Positions 1 through 6,941 of a stretch of 52,263 nt of DNA are shown in pieces (position 1 is the first letter of the stretch; the number at the start of each line of letters is the position of its first letter). Origin of the DNA: Geobacteraceae bacterium (lineage in GTDB: Bacteria; Desulfobacterota; Desulfuromonadia; Geobacterales; Pseudopelobacteraceae); NCBI GenBank assembly GCA_025355965.1, contig JANXYR010000018.1, forward strand, positions 1-52,263, written 5' to 3'. The position numbers and the translations under genes are program-made. The notes beneath the pieces were generated by a model that saw nothing but the letters and a program-made list of their open reading frames with translations, had not been told where the DNA came from and did not search any database.

Positions 1-354
1 ACCTCGGCGGCTCAAACATAATGATAAATATTCAACACTTTACAAGATAAAAGCAACTTTTTAGAATACAATCGTAACAAGCCTCATTCCTTTTCTCGGA
101 ATGGGGTTTGTCAAAATAGTAACCGCGCAGAAACAATCCGGTACTGCTGGCAGACAATCCACAACCATTCCAAAAGATATGCAGCCTATTGTGGAAGCTA
201 TCCGGGTTTCTCAAGTAAACACCATACGGATTCAATGGCATTGGCCGGTATAGGTTAGAAAGTCTGATAGCTGCGTATTCCGGTGAAAGCGACCAAGTTT
301 ATTTGAAGTCGCAAGGTATGGATTAATCTGTCCTATGCAGCAATCGCTGCTTTT
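1..354. other. gene-free left edge
   Basis: No convincing gene is visible in this AT-rich stretch. An imperfect hairpin (about 83-116, CATTCC and GGAATG arms, tips extended by G-T pairs) lies near the left edge but has no run of T after it, so I do not call it a terminator. The first copy of a direct repeat (273-318) lies here and is listed separately. Confidence 0.4.
273..318 (+). repeat. direct repeat copy 1, contains TTCCGGTGAAAGCGACC
   Basis: This 46-base element starts GCG, contains TTCCGGTGAAAGCGACC, and ends in AGTCGCAAGGTA. It closely matches 894-935 in the same orientation. Each copy also holds an internal GCGAC...GTCGC inverted repeat. The two copies flank the small exported-protein gene. 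The phrase resembles end repeats I associate with IS21-like elements in Geobacter, but no transposase lies between the copies, so their origin is uncertain. Confidence 0.5.
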
Positions 355-813
355 TTATCTCCGTTTCCATCCGCTCCAAATCGGAAAACCATCTGCGTTA
401 CGAAGTGTCAACACATCATCACATTTCTTTACTTCTGCGGCAATTAGAGCAGGTTTGCCATTAAATGTTATAAGTGAACCTTTTACTTCTATATTATCTT
501 CCGGTGCAATTTTCACATCTTGATTTTCGATATACCATCCGGGTCCAAGATGCACAGAAATTGTTTCTTTATCAGTCTTCAGCAGGAGATGTACACCGTA
601 AGACATACCCTTGGTAGGCGTAATCTTATTAACCGAAACGACTTCTCCAGTGATAGTTTGAACTGTCTGAGGATTGTACCTCCCGGCATAAGATTCCCCT
701 GGTCCCCAGCCACCTCCACCTTTCCACCTCATTCCTCCTTGAGCCAACGCAACGGAGGCGAAAGCGAAACTGAACATTGCTACCGCCGCAACTAACGTCA
801 TGTACTTTTTCAT
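355..813 (-). CDS. small exported OB-fold-like protein of unknown function
   Basis: The encoded protein is about 152 aa. The start at 813 was chosen over the upstream in-frame ATG at 846 because AAAGGGG sits just before it and the protein then begins with a typical signal peptide: MKK, a hydrophobic core of about 15 residues, and an Ala-x-Ala site near residue 25. The mature part opens with a Gly/Trp-rich segment, then a beta-rich domain (TITGEVVSVNKI, later SVHLGPGWYI) and ends GWKRR. I recognise it as a type common in Geobacter and often labelled 'DNA-binding protein', but a signal peptide argues for a periplasmic role. It has no operon partner and is flanked by direct repeats at 273-318 and 894-935. 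Confidence 0.75.
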   Translation of the reverse strand: MKKYMTLVAAVAMFSFAFASVALAQGGMRWKGGGGWGPGESYAGRYNPQTVQTITGEVVSVNKITPTKGMSYGVHLLLKTDKETISVHLGPGWYIENQDVKIAPEDNIEVKGSLITFNGKPALIAAEVKKCDDVLTLRNADGFPIWSGWKRR

Positions 814-893
814 GGTTAAACCCCTTTCTTTTGAAATTAACGGCAATACTCAAAGAAAGTGTACATCTCTTACTATATTTTGCAACCCGACCA

Positions 894-935
894 GCGTTCC
901 GGCGAAAGCGACCGAGGTATTGTAGTCGCAAGGTA
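894..935 (+). repeat. direct repeat copy 2, contains TTCCGGCGAAAGCGACC
   Basis: This is the second copy of the element at 273-318. It contains TTCCGGCGAAAGCGACC and ends in TAGTCGCAAGGTA, with the same GCGAC...GTCGC internal inverted repeat. The spacing between the copies is about 620 bases. It is the only other copy I noticed in the window. Confidence 0.5.
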
Positions 936-1271
936 AGTTTTTAAGGTTAATGACAACTGAAGTAACCTGAAGACAACGGACTCTCTCGATTGGTATACTG
1001 CCAAAAGGGAGGAAACATGAAAAAGCTGCACCGTTACGCTTGAGATCGAATCTTTCAGGTCAAAGCATCCTTGTATGCTTGGTTGAGCCTTTCCTTCTTG
1101 ACAAAGAGGCCCAAGTTGTAATGAAAGACTCTGAAATTCGTGATACAACAAAGCAACTGGTTAATTGTCCTGATGAGGGCTTTGACGTGGTTCATGTTGA
1201 TGGTAATGTGTAAACTGCAAGAATGGATTTATTGGCAAATTTTCATGATGGCATCTCATTTAACAAGTAAA
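936..1271. other. decayed DNA without an intact gene
   Basis: Several short open stretches appear in different frames, interrupted by stops. One in-frame run (about 1068-1210) reads VEPFLLDKEAQ and ends HVDGNV before a stop, but it has no start codon and I cannot assign it to a family. I read this as gene debris next to the EEP pseudogene. Confidence 0.35.
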
Positions 1272-1628
1272 GAATAATAAAACATGAAAATCGTATCGAG
1301 GAATTCAGCGGCTACAATTCTGATTGGTGACTTCAATAGCAACCAGATTTGGGACAAGATGCGATACATCGAAACCATTCTGACGTTGTGAACTGCTTGA
1401 AAGATATGGGCATAGTCAGCTAGTATCATGAACTCAAAAACGAGAAGCATGGCTCAGAAACGCAAGCAACTTTTTACATGTACCGTAAGAATGAAAAGCC
1501 ATTCCATATAGATTACTGCTTTGCACCTGAATCTTGGGTGAACAGAGTTGAAAAATGAAATTGGTGAATACTGCAACTGGAGCCATATGAGTGACCATTC
1601 GCCAATGTTTGTTGAATTCGGCATGTAG
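1272..1628 (+). pseudogene. remnant of endonuclease/exonuclease/phosphatase (EEP) family protein, C-terminal part
   Basis: Reading across frames gives the C-terminal half of an EEP-fold nuclease. ILIGDFNSNQIWDK appears near 1317-1360, then, after a frame change near 1375, DVVNCLKDMGIVS, an in-frame TAG near 1420 and YHELKN. FHIDYCFAPESW follows near 1503-1540. After a second frame change near 1556 comes WSHMSDHSPMFVEF, ending at a TAG at 1626-1628. GDFNS and SDHSP are the signature metal and catalytic motifs of the family. The N-terminal half is missing. At least two frameshifts and a nonsense codon make it non-functional. Confidence 0.7.
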
Positions 1629-1666
1629 TGGAGCTAACGCATTACCAATTATAGGAGATATACATC

Positions 1667-1849
1667 ATGGCAATGACCGTAGAAAAACGAGGGAACAAAC
1701 TTTATATCGAAATTGATCTAGAAAAACCCACTCCATCTTCATCTGGAAAAACTTTAGTAGTAGCTAGTTCTAGGGGCAATGCCGTTACTACTGCTGAAGT
1801 TGATGGCAAACCGATAACCATCGGACTGAACGCGTATATATCGAAGTGA
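1667..1849 (+). CDS. small conserved hypothetical protein (60 aa)
   Basis: The encoded protein is 60 aa. A GGAG ribosome site about 10 bases upstream supports the ATG. The sequence is basic at the start, has a proline/serine linker (PTPSSSGK) and then a beta-rich stretch ending GLNAYISK. I recall a widespread family of about 60 aa with the same ending and no known function. It lies directly before a membrane-protein gene (12 bases) and is probably co-transcribed with it. There is no signal peptide and no membrane segment, so it is likely cytosolic. Confidence 0.65.
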   Translation: MAMTVEKRGNKLYIEIDLEKPTPSSSGKTLVVASSRGNAVTTAEVDGKPITIGLNAYISK

Positions 1850-1861
1850 TCTGGAGTAATT

Positions 1862-2437
1862 TTGACATATAAATCACTTATCACAGCAGGATGGATTGCA
1901 ATGTTCTCAGCGTTTATTGCCATCCCTTTTTCATACCTCACATTTAAACTGGAAGGCAGTACTGACGTTACCACCGTGTCACTACAGGCATCCATGCAAC
2001 TGTTCGGAACTGTACTGTTTATTCTTGTAACCAAATTGATGAAGAAGCTTCTGAACCAACATTACTCATTTCATAACACAGATAGAGAGATTGACCTCAT
2101 GATAATGGCGAATGTGGGAGCAGGTATCCTTGTATATTTAGGAGTATTTTTCCCGCCATTGAAAGAAATTCTTGGAATTGCCGCAATGGTTGTCATGGTT
2201 TTTCTAGGCATAGTTCAGGTTCAATTCGGCTACAGACTTTTGAAATTACAGAATGATCTGGGCGGTATATTAAAACCATTTTGTTATTCAAATATGATAA
2301 CAGGCATCTGCATCGCTTCTGTCGTTTTAATACTCGTTGGGGTAGTAATAAGTGCGATTTCTGATCTGATGCTTGGAACAATTTTCTTCAGCGTAGCCAA
2401 GCTCACAAGAGAACCAAAATCGGACAAAGCTGACTGA
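1862..2437 (+). CDS. six-helix membrane protein of unknown function
   Basis: The encoded protein is 191 aa, starting at a TTG 5 bases after GGAG. Hydrophobic segments lie at about residues 6-30, 42-62, 78-98, 100-125, 140-165 and 166-182, so it is an integral inner-membrane protein with short loops and a charged C-terminal tail. I do not recognise a family, and no catalytic or metal-binding motif is visible. It sits between two tiny genes (60 aa and 48 aa), suggesting a compact three-gene unit in which the small proteins may be partners, but that is inference only. Confidence 0.6.
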   Translation: MTYKSLITAGWIAMFSAFIAIPFSYLTFKLEGSTDVTTVSLQASMQLFGTVLFILVTKLMKKLLNQHYSFHNTDREIDLMIMANVGAGILVYLGVFFPPLKEILGIAAMVVMVFLGIVQVQFGYRLLKLQNDLGGILKPFCYSNMITGICIASVVLILVGVVISAISDLMLGTIFFSVAKLTREPKSDKAD

Positions 2438-2452
2438 TCGCAGGAGATATAA

Positions 2453-2599
2453 ATGCCATCAAAATCAAAAGAAAACTTACTGCCGTTGCCACTTGACATC
2501 AAGAAACCGACTACCACATTATGGGTACAAAACAATCCACAACCACTTCGGGAATTTAGGAAAAGTTTGAAGAAGAGTAAGCGTAGTAAATCATATTAG
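2453..2599 (+). CDS. very small basic hypothetical protein (48 aa)
   Basis: An ATG preceded by GGAG (about 8 bases) opens a 48-codon frame that ends in TAG at 2597. The product is strongly basic at its C-terminus (KSLKKSKRSKSY) and proline-rich in the middle (PLPLDIKKPTTT), with no membrane segment. It follows the membrane-protein gene by 15 bases with a well-placed ribosome site, which is the main reason to believe it. The function is unknown. The basic tail could bind nucleic acid or acidic lipids, but nothing shows this. Confidence 0.45.
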   Translation: MPSKSKENLLPLPLDIKKPTTTLWVQNNPQPLREFRKSLKKSKRSKSY

Positions 2600-2626
2600 T
2601 TGAAACTGTATCAGGGGAAATAATTA

Positions 2627-3130
2627 ATGAAACTGGTATGTTCTAAATGTAATAAAAATTATAGAGATGATTATTCAGAATCAAGTTCAGAGCGTGTAAT
2701 AACGAGTGGGATTTGTGATGATTGTGCAAATTTTTTCCTATGGCCCAATAGACCCACTTTGACTGATTTTCTTGATCGTTTTGATGCACCCATAGTAGCT
2801 ATCGACTCATTAGGAAACGTAATCACAGCCAGCCAAAGAGCGAGAGAACTGCTTCAAAAAGAGCTGTCTGACATAGAAAGATTGCAAGGCGGTAATGTGT
2901 TTGAGTGTGCTTTTGCCAAATTACCTGAAGGATGCGGCAAGACTATTCACTGTGACGGTTGCACAATAAGAAACACCGTGATGGATACATTGAATACTGG
3001 CAAGAGTCATTCAAAGATACCTGCAGGTCTATCACATGGTACTTCTGACGATTGTGTCGAAATTCAACTTCTAATATCTACGGAAAAAATCAACGATGTT
3101 GTTATGCTTCGGATAGATAGTATTTCATAA
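2627..3130 (+). CDS. PAS-like sensory protein with N-terminal zinc-ribbon-like cysteines
   Basis: The encoded protein is 167 aa. An N-terminal CxxC (CSKCNKNY) pairs with a second CxxC (CDDCANFF) about 25 residues later, a zinc-ribbon pattern. A PAS-like domain follows from about residue 45 (DRFDAPIVAIDSLGNVITAS). It contains a conserved cysteine cluster near residues 95-120 (CAFAKLPEGC, then HCDGC) seen in a family of Geobacter PAS proteins and suited to binding a metal or redox cofactor. There is no output domain, so it would signal through a partner or act as a small redox sensor. It is the last gene of the small-gene cluster. Confidence 0.6.
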   Translation: MKLVCSKCNKNYRDDYSESSSERVITSGICDDCANFFLWPNRPTLTDFLDRFDAPIVAIDSLGNVITASQRARELLQKELSDIERLQGGNVFECAFAKLPEGCGKTIHCDGCTIRNTVMDTLNTGKSHSKIPAGLSHGTSDDCVEIQLLISTEKINDVVMLRIDSIS

Positions 3131-3342
3131 ATGTGTCAAGGCAATCAACTTCAGTCTGGAGTGGTTTAATGATCAACTTGTGCCAGTTAGAGCCAGGCAT
3201 CGACAAGTTGAACCCGTCTTTGGAGGCAATTTCTCCTGTCCTGTGCATGGTGCGTGAAAGAGGAAATATCAGGAAAAAGGGGCAACTACAGCCGTACAAA
3301 GAACCATGTCCTTAGTCAGCAATACTGAAACCTCCTAAAGAG

Positions 3343-4509
3343 CTACCTGCTGTTGAGAATGTCAATTGCTTCATGGACAACAAAAATACGGTTACGCTGT
3401 TGCTCATACGGAATGGTGAGGATGGCTATTTCTGCCAGTTTGACCAGAGCATTATTAGCTGCGGGGAACGAGATGCCAAGCTCCGATTCAACTTGGCGAG
3501 CAGTAACAACGGGTCTGCCGATCAGAAGTTTCGGCAATCTCTTTACAGCCGAGTCTGACCGGATCTTTAGTGTTTCTATCCGCTCTTCCCATTGTTGTAG
3601 CAGGTTATCCAATGCCGTCGCTGTCTGAATAGATTCCTTGACAGACTCTTCCACCGCTGTGGCAAAAAACTGAATCCACGGCTGCCACTCTTCTCGCAAC
3701 TGTACGCCTGCCAGTCGGTCGTAATACTCCTGCTGATAGTTTTTCAGATACCCGGCAATATACACAGGCAGATATCCTTCCGCAGCCAGCATGATCGGCA
3801 ACAGCAGACGACCGACCCGGCCATTGCCATCAATGAATGGATGGATAGTCTCAAATTGCGCATGGGCGATTGCCAGACGGATGACAAGCGGTACTTCGTA
3901 CATATCCTCTTCCGCAGGTACGTTATGGAGAAAGTCGATCAATTCTTTCATACAGTTCGGGACTTGCTCGGCAGTGGGCGGGACAAAACGAGCCTGGTAG
4001 ATTTTACTGCCGCCGATCCAGTTCTGTCTATCCCGATACTCGCCTATTTCCCCGCGATAGTCGGTGCCATTCATCAAGTTACGATGCAGCTCTTTAATCA
4101 ATGTTTCATCAACCGCAAGCGGGCCGCGATCTCTGACCACGTTCAGGCCGATTTCAAGAGCCTTGACGTAGTTCAGGGTGACAAGCACATCAGCCGGTAA
4201 GCCTTCGTCACTACCGGTGGCTTCATAGGTGAAGAGTTGATTCATGTCCGAACTGGTGCCTTCGATCTGACTACTCCGAACTGCCTCGCGTCGGTCGAAG
4301 GTTCTGGTTACGAGATTGGGGTTGGGCAGTCGTGCCGTGGAGACTCGGAGTTCACTCAATGCCTCATGGGCATGGATGACTTCCTTTATGATGCCTTTTG
4401 AGGGTATGAACCGTGGGGGAGCTGGTGGGACAACAGCAAACGCTCCAGAATGAGTTGTTACCGGAACAAGTTGCTTTTGTCGAGCTGGACTGAGATCGTT
4501 CTTCTTCAT
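3343..4509 (-). CDS. Fic family protein (class II, N-terminal inhibitory helix)
   Basis: The encoded protein is 388 aa. The Fic active-site motif is complete at residues 223-234 (HPFIDGNGRVGR), with the catalytic His and the ATP-binding Gly/Asn/Arg. An upstream SxxxEG motif at residues 79-84 is the inhibitory helix whose Glu blocks ATP in class II Fic enzymes. The C-terminal third carries a winged-helix region that probably binds DNA. The expected activity is AMPylation of a protein target, controlled by release of the inhibitory helix. It is read opposite to the rest of the island. AAAGGA lies before the ATG, and two direct repeats upstream suggest autoregulation. Confidence 0.9.
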   Translation of the reverse strand: MKKNDLSPARQKQLVPVTTHSGAFAVVPPAPPRFIPSKGIIKEVIHAHEALSELRVSTARLPNPNLVTRTFDRREAVRSSQIEGTSSDMNQLFTYEATGSDEGLPADVLVTLNYVKALEIGLNVVRDRGPLAVDETLIKELHRNLMNGTDYRGEIGEYRDRQNWIGGSKIYQARFVPPTAEQVPNCMKELIDFLHNVPAEEDMYEVPLVIRLAIAHAQFETIHPFIDGNGRVGRLLLPIMLAAEGYLPVYIAGYLKNYQQEYYDRLAGVQLREEWQPWIQFFATAVEESVKESIQTATALDNLLQQWEERIETLKIRSDSAVKRLPKLLIGRPVVTARQVESELGISFPAANNALVKLAEIAILTIPYEQQRNRIFVVHEAIDILNSR

Positions 4510-4526
4510 GGGGATATCCTTTAATT

Positions 4527-4590
4527 ATCAAACAAGTTATTAAAGGCTATCACTTTAATCATTAACAATCAAGCACGTTGTTAAAGGATA
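4527..4590 (-). promoter_or_regulatory. pair of direct repeats in the fic promoter (candidate operator)
   Basis: Two 23-base near-identical repeats, 4527-4549 (ATCAAACAAGTTATTAAAGG...) and 4568-4590 (ATCAAGCACGTTGTTAAAGG...), lie just upstream of the Fic start. They begin 41 bases apart, about four helical turns, so a dimer could bind both on one DNA face. The Fic protein has its own C-terminal winged helix, so autoregulation is plausible. No strong -10 or -35 stands out. Confidence 0.5.
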
Positions 4591-5007
4591 ATGTTGAGCC
4601 AAAAACTGTTTGCCAGCTGAGCAGTTTGAAACCTGCACATTCCTGATATGTGGAACTCTCCGAGAATCAGTCCACTATACTTAGACCCCTCAAATGGCTT
4701 CTTTTTTCAACGGGTAGCATGCAACACGATTTTTCATGTCACGACACAAAATGGTGGTTCCCCATAGCCAGTACCCCGTTTTTTCGCGTCAAACATGCCA
4801 TTATCTGCAAATACGTAGTTAACAAAACGAAGCTGAACGTGCGAGGGTGCTTGAGGGTGCTTTGTTGCGTTGACAGGTTGAGGCTGTCGGAGTAATGTGA
4901 AGCACTTTTAGTAAGTTAGAAATCATTTTTGTCATGATTTCGTGAACGCACTATCCTGTTTTTCAGGGCTATGTTATGAGGATAACGGATGGTAGAATTA
5001 GAATTAT
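4591..5007. other. gene-free stretch between fic and abiE
   Basis: Short open frames exist on the plus strand (for example 4650-4895), but their composition is unlike protein, they have no ribosome site, and they match no family I recognise. I see nothing else supportable in this stretch. Confidence 0.4.
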
Positions 5008-5049
5008 AAAGGCCGCTGAACCGGAAAAAATACCGGTTGAACGGCCTTT
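5008..5049 (+). terminator. strong hairpin, probable bidirectional terminator
   Basis: Arms AAAGGCCG and CGGCCTTT plus an inner AACCGG/CCGGTT pair form a long stem with a small internal loop and an A-rich apex. The 3' side runs into TTTCTTGTTT. It lies upstream of abiE and would insulate it from leftward transcription. Confidence 0.65.
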
Positions 5050-5168
5050 CTTGTTTATGGGGGCTATACGAAATTTCAAATTAGTAAGTGTCTTGATCTT
5101 TGTTCACAAAAATGGTGTGTTCACAGAAAATGAACAGAAACGTTGCGAGAGCTATCTACTCCAAAAAA

Positions 5169-5203
5169 TATAATAAGCTAAAATAGCAACACTAAACGTT
5201 GCT
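5169..5203 (+). promoter_or_regulatory. abiE promoter -10 with overlapping inverted repeat
   Basis: A perfect TATAAT (5169-5174) is followed at once by AGCAAC-N7-GTTGCT (5185-5203). The placement straddles the expected transcription start, a typical operator position. AbiEi antitoxins are known to repress their own promoter by binding inverted repeats, so this is a candidate AbiEi site. A good -35 at 17 bases was not found. Confidence 0.45.
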
Positions 5204-5234
5204 TTATGCGCTTGTTTGGTGTATTTAAAAGCTC

Positions 5235-6017
5235 ATGGTAATTTCTCACTACATCAACGACCTGCTGACTCAGGGAAAGTACTGTTTCAGCGGTGTGGAT
5301 GCAGTTCAGGCGCTTGGTTCAGGCGTTATTGCCACCCGTGCGGCACTGCGCCGCTTACGGCATAAAGGCGAGATCGCCATGCCGTTTCGGGGCTTCTATG
5401 TAATTGTGCCACCAGAGCTGAGAAACCTGGGATGTTTGCCTGCCAACCAGTTCATACCTTCGCTGATGGCTCATCTGGAAGAGCCATACTACGCGGGACT
5501 GCTTACCGCAGCTGAACACCATGGTGCAGCTCACCATCGCCCTCAAGCTTTTCAGGTTGTGGTAAAGCGATCCCGTCCAGGCATTACGTGTGGTGGGGTT
5601 CGGGTTGATTTTATCTCCCGAAAAAATGTTGCTGCAATTCCCACTCAGGACTTCAAGACTCCACGCGGTTATCTAAAGGTTTCTACTCCTGAAGTTACTG
5701 CTTTTGATTTAGCCGGATACCCGCACCATGCCGGAGGACTGGACAATGCCGCAACCGTATTAAGCGAGTTGGCTGAGTTTATTGATGCCGCGAAGCTGGC
5801 GAGTATTGCGGAATTATCCCCCATGGCGTGGTCACAGCGACTTGGGTATCTGTTGGAGTTAATAGGCGAAGCCGAGTTGGCGGAAGGATTAGCCGAATAT
5901 GTGAGCAGCAAGGATGCGGTGCCTATTCCGCTTTCCCCGAACCAACCTCACAAAGGGGTGCGTCAGGATATGCGCTGGCGACTGTTTCCAAATGAAAAGG
6001 TAGAACCGGAATTATGA
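5235..6017 (+). CDS. abiEi: type IV toxin-antitoxin system antitoxin, AbiEi family
   Basis: The encoded protein is 260 aa. The N-terminal part (about residues 1-95) is the winged-helix DNA-binding domain of AbiEi antitoxins (ATRAALRRLRHKGEI, then the wing FRGFYVIVPPE). The remainder is the antitoxin domain that counteracts the toxin without direct contact (type IV). The gene overlaps the toxin gene by four bases (ATGA), the usual AbiE arrangement. Expected roles are neutralisation of AbiEii and repression of the shared promoter through sites near 5185-5203. The length is normal and I see no damage. Confidence 0.88.
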   Translation: MVISHYINDLLTQGKYCFSGVDAVQALGSGVIATRAALRRLRHKGEIAMPFRGFYVIVPPELRNLGCLPANQFIPSLMAHLEEPYYAGLLTAAEHHGAAHHRPQAFQVVVKRSRPGITCGGVRVDFISRKNVAAIPTQDFKTPRGYLKVSTPEVTAFDLAGYPHHAGGLDNAATVLSELAEFIDAAKLASIAELSPMAWSQRLGYLLELIGEAELAEGLAEYVSSKDAVPIPLSPNQPHKGVRQDMRWRLFPNEKVEPEL

Positions 6018-6838
6018 TCCCACTCGACTACATCACCGCCTGGCGAACCCATGCACCTTGGCCGCAATTGTCACAGGTCGAACAGGACCTGATTATCTGC
6101 CGGGCTTTAGTGGATATGTATAGCCACCCAATTCTGGCGGAAAGTCTTGCTTTTCGCGGTGGGACGGCCCTGTTCAAGCTGCATCTCTCGCCAGCGCGTT
6201 ATTCAGAAGACATTGACCTGGTGCAGATGAAACCGGGGCCTATCGGTCCGGTCATGGACGCGGTACAGGAAATGCTGAACCCTTGGCTGGGTGTTCCCAA
6301 GCGGAAGCAGTCTGAGGGACGAGTAACGCTAATGTGGCGGGTGGAATCGGAAGAAGGGTTGCCGCTGCGTCTGAAAGTGGAGATCAACTCACGCGAGCAC
6401 TTTGCTGTACTGGGGTATCGGCCGTTCAAATTCGAGATGGTTTCCCGCTGGCACACAGGAACTGCGACCATCTCAACGTATGGCATTAACGAATTACTCG
6501 GCACCAAATTGCGTGCCCTCTATCAACGAAAAAAAGGTCGAGATTTATTCGATCTGTGGTATGCCGCACAATCACTTGAGGTCAGCCCAGAGGCTATTGT
6601 GTCCTGCTTCTTGCGCTATCTGGAACACGAAGAGCATCAGGTATCACGAGCTGAGTTTGAGCTGAACTTGTTTGGGAAACTGAATGACAAACGGTTTCTT
6701 GATGATATTGGCCCACTGCTTACGACCGGGTCGGCGTGGGATTACAGGGCGGCGGCACGCTATGTATTGCAGACACTGGCTCCATTGATGCCGGGGGATG
6801 CTTGGGTGAAGACGGAAGAACAGATGCAATCCTTATAG
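6014..6838 (+). CDS. abiEii: AbiEii toxin, nucleotidyltransferase family
   Basis: The encoded protein is 274 aa. The nucleotidyltransferase signature is clear near residues 41-66: FRGGTALFKLH followed by RYSEDIDLV, supplying the GGT and DxD-type metal-binding residues. A later Lys/Arg-rich segment (LRALYQRKKGRDLFDLWY) matches AbiEii motifs. AbiEii-type toxins transfer nucleotides, in studied cases onto tRNA acceptor ends, and cause abortive infection. It is translationally coupled to abiEi by a four-base overlap and looks intact. Confidence 0.88.
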   Translation: MIPLDYITAWRTHAPWPQLSQVEQDLIICRALVDMYSHPILAESLAFRGGTALFKLHLSPARYSEDIDLVQMKPGPIGPVMDAVQEMLNPWLGVPKRKQSEGRVTLMWRVESEEGLPLRLKVEINSREHFAVLGYRPFKFEMVSRWHTGTATISTYGINELLGTKLRALYQRKKGRDLFDLWYAAQSLEVSPEAIVSCFLRYLEHEEHQVSRAEFELNLFGKLNDKRFLDDIGPLLTTGSAWDYRAAARYVLQTLAPLMPGDAWVKTEEQMQSL

Positions 6839-6941
6839 GTAGCAAGAGATATGTACTCTGGAGCTGGAGTCCTGCGTCGGAAGAATATGTATTATGTCCC
6901 CCAATTTCCGGAACGACTGGAGATGACCATAGGAGCACGAA

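Noticed and set aside
3180-3330. possible transposase tail (RARHRQVEPVFG reading) after the PAS gene
   Set aside because: The likeness covers only about 12 residues and is followed at once by stops; not enough to call a mobile element.
4650-4895. 81-codon plus-strand open frame
   Set aside because: No ribosome site, odd composition with many Cys/Trp, no family likeness, and it lies in the gene-free spacer between fic and abiE.
4976-5173. 65-codon plus-strand open frame before abiE
   Set aside because: It runs through a strong terminator hairpin (5008-5049) and the abiE -10 region, so it is very unlikely to be a gene.
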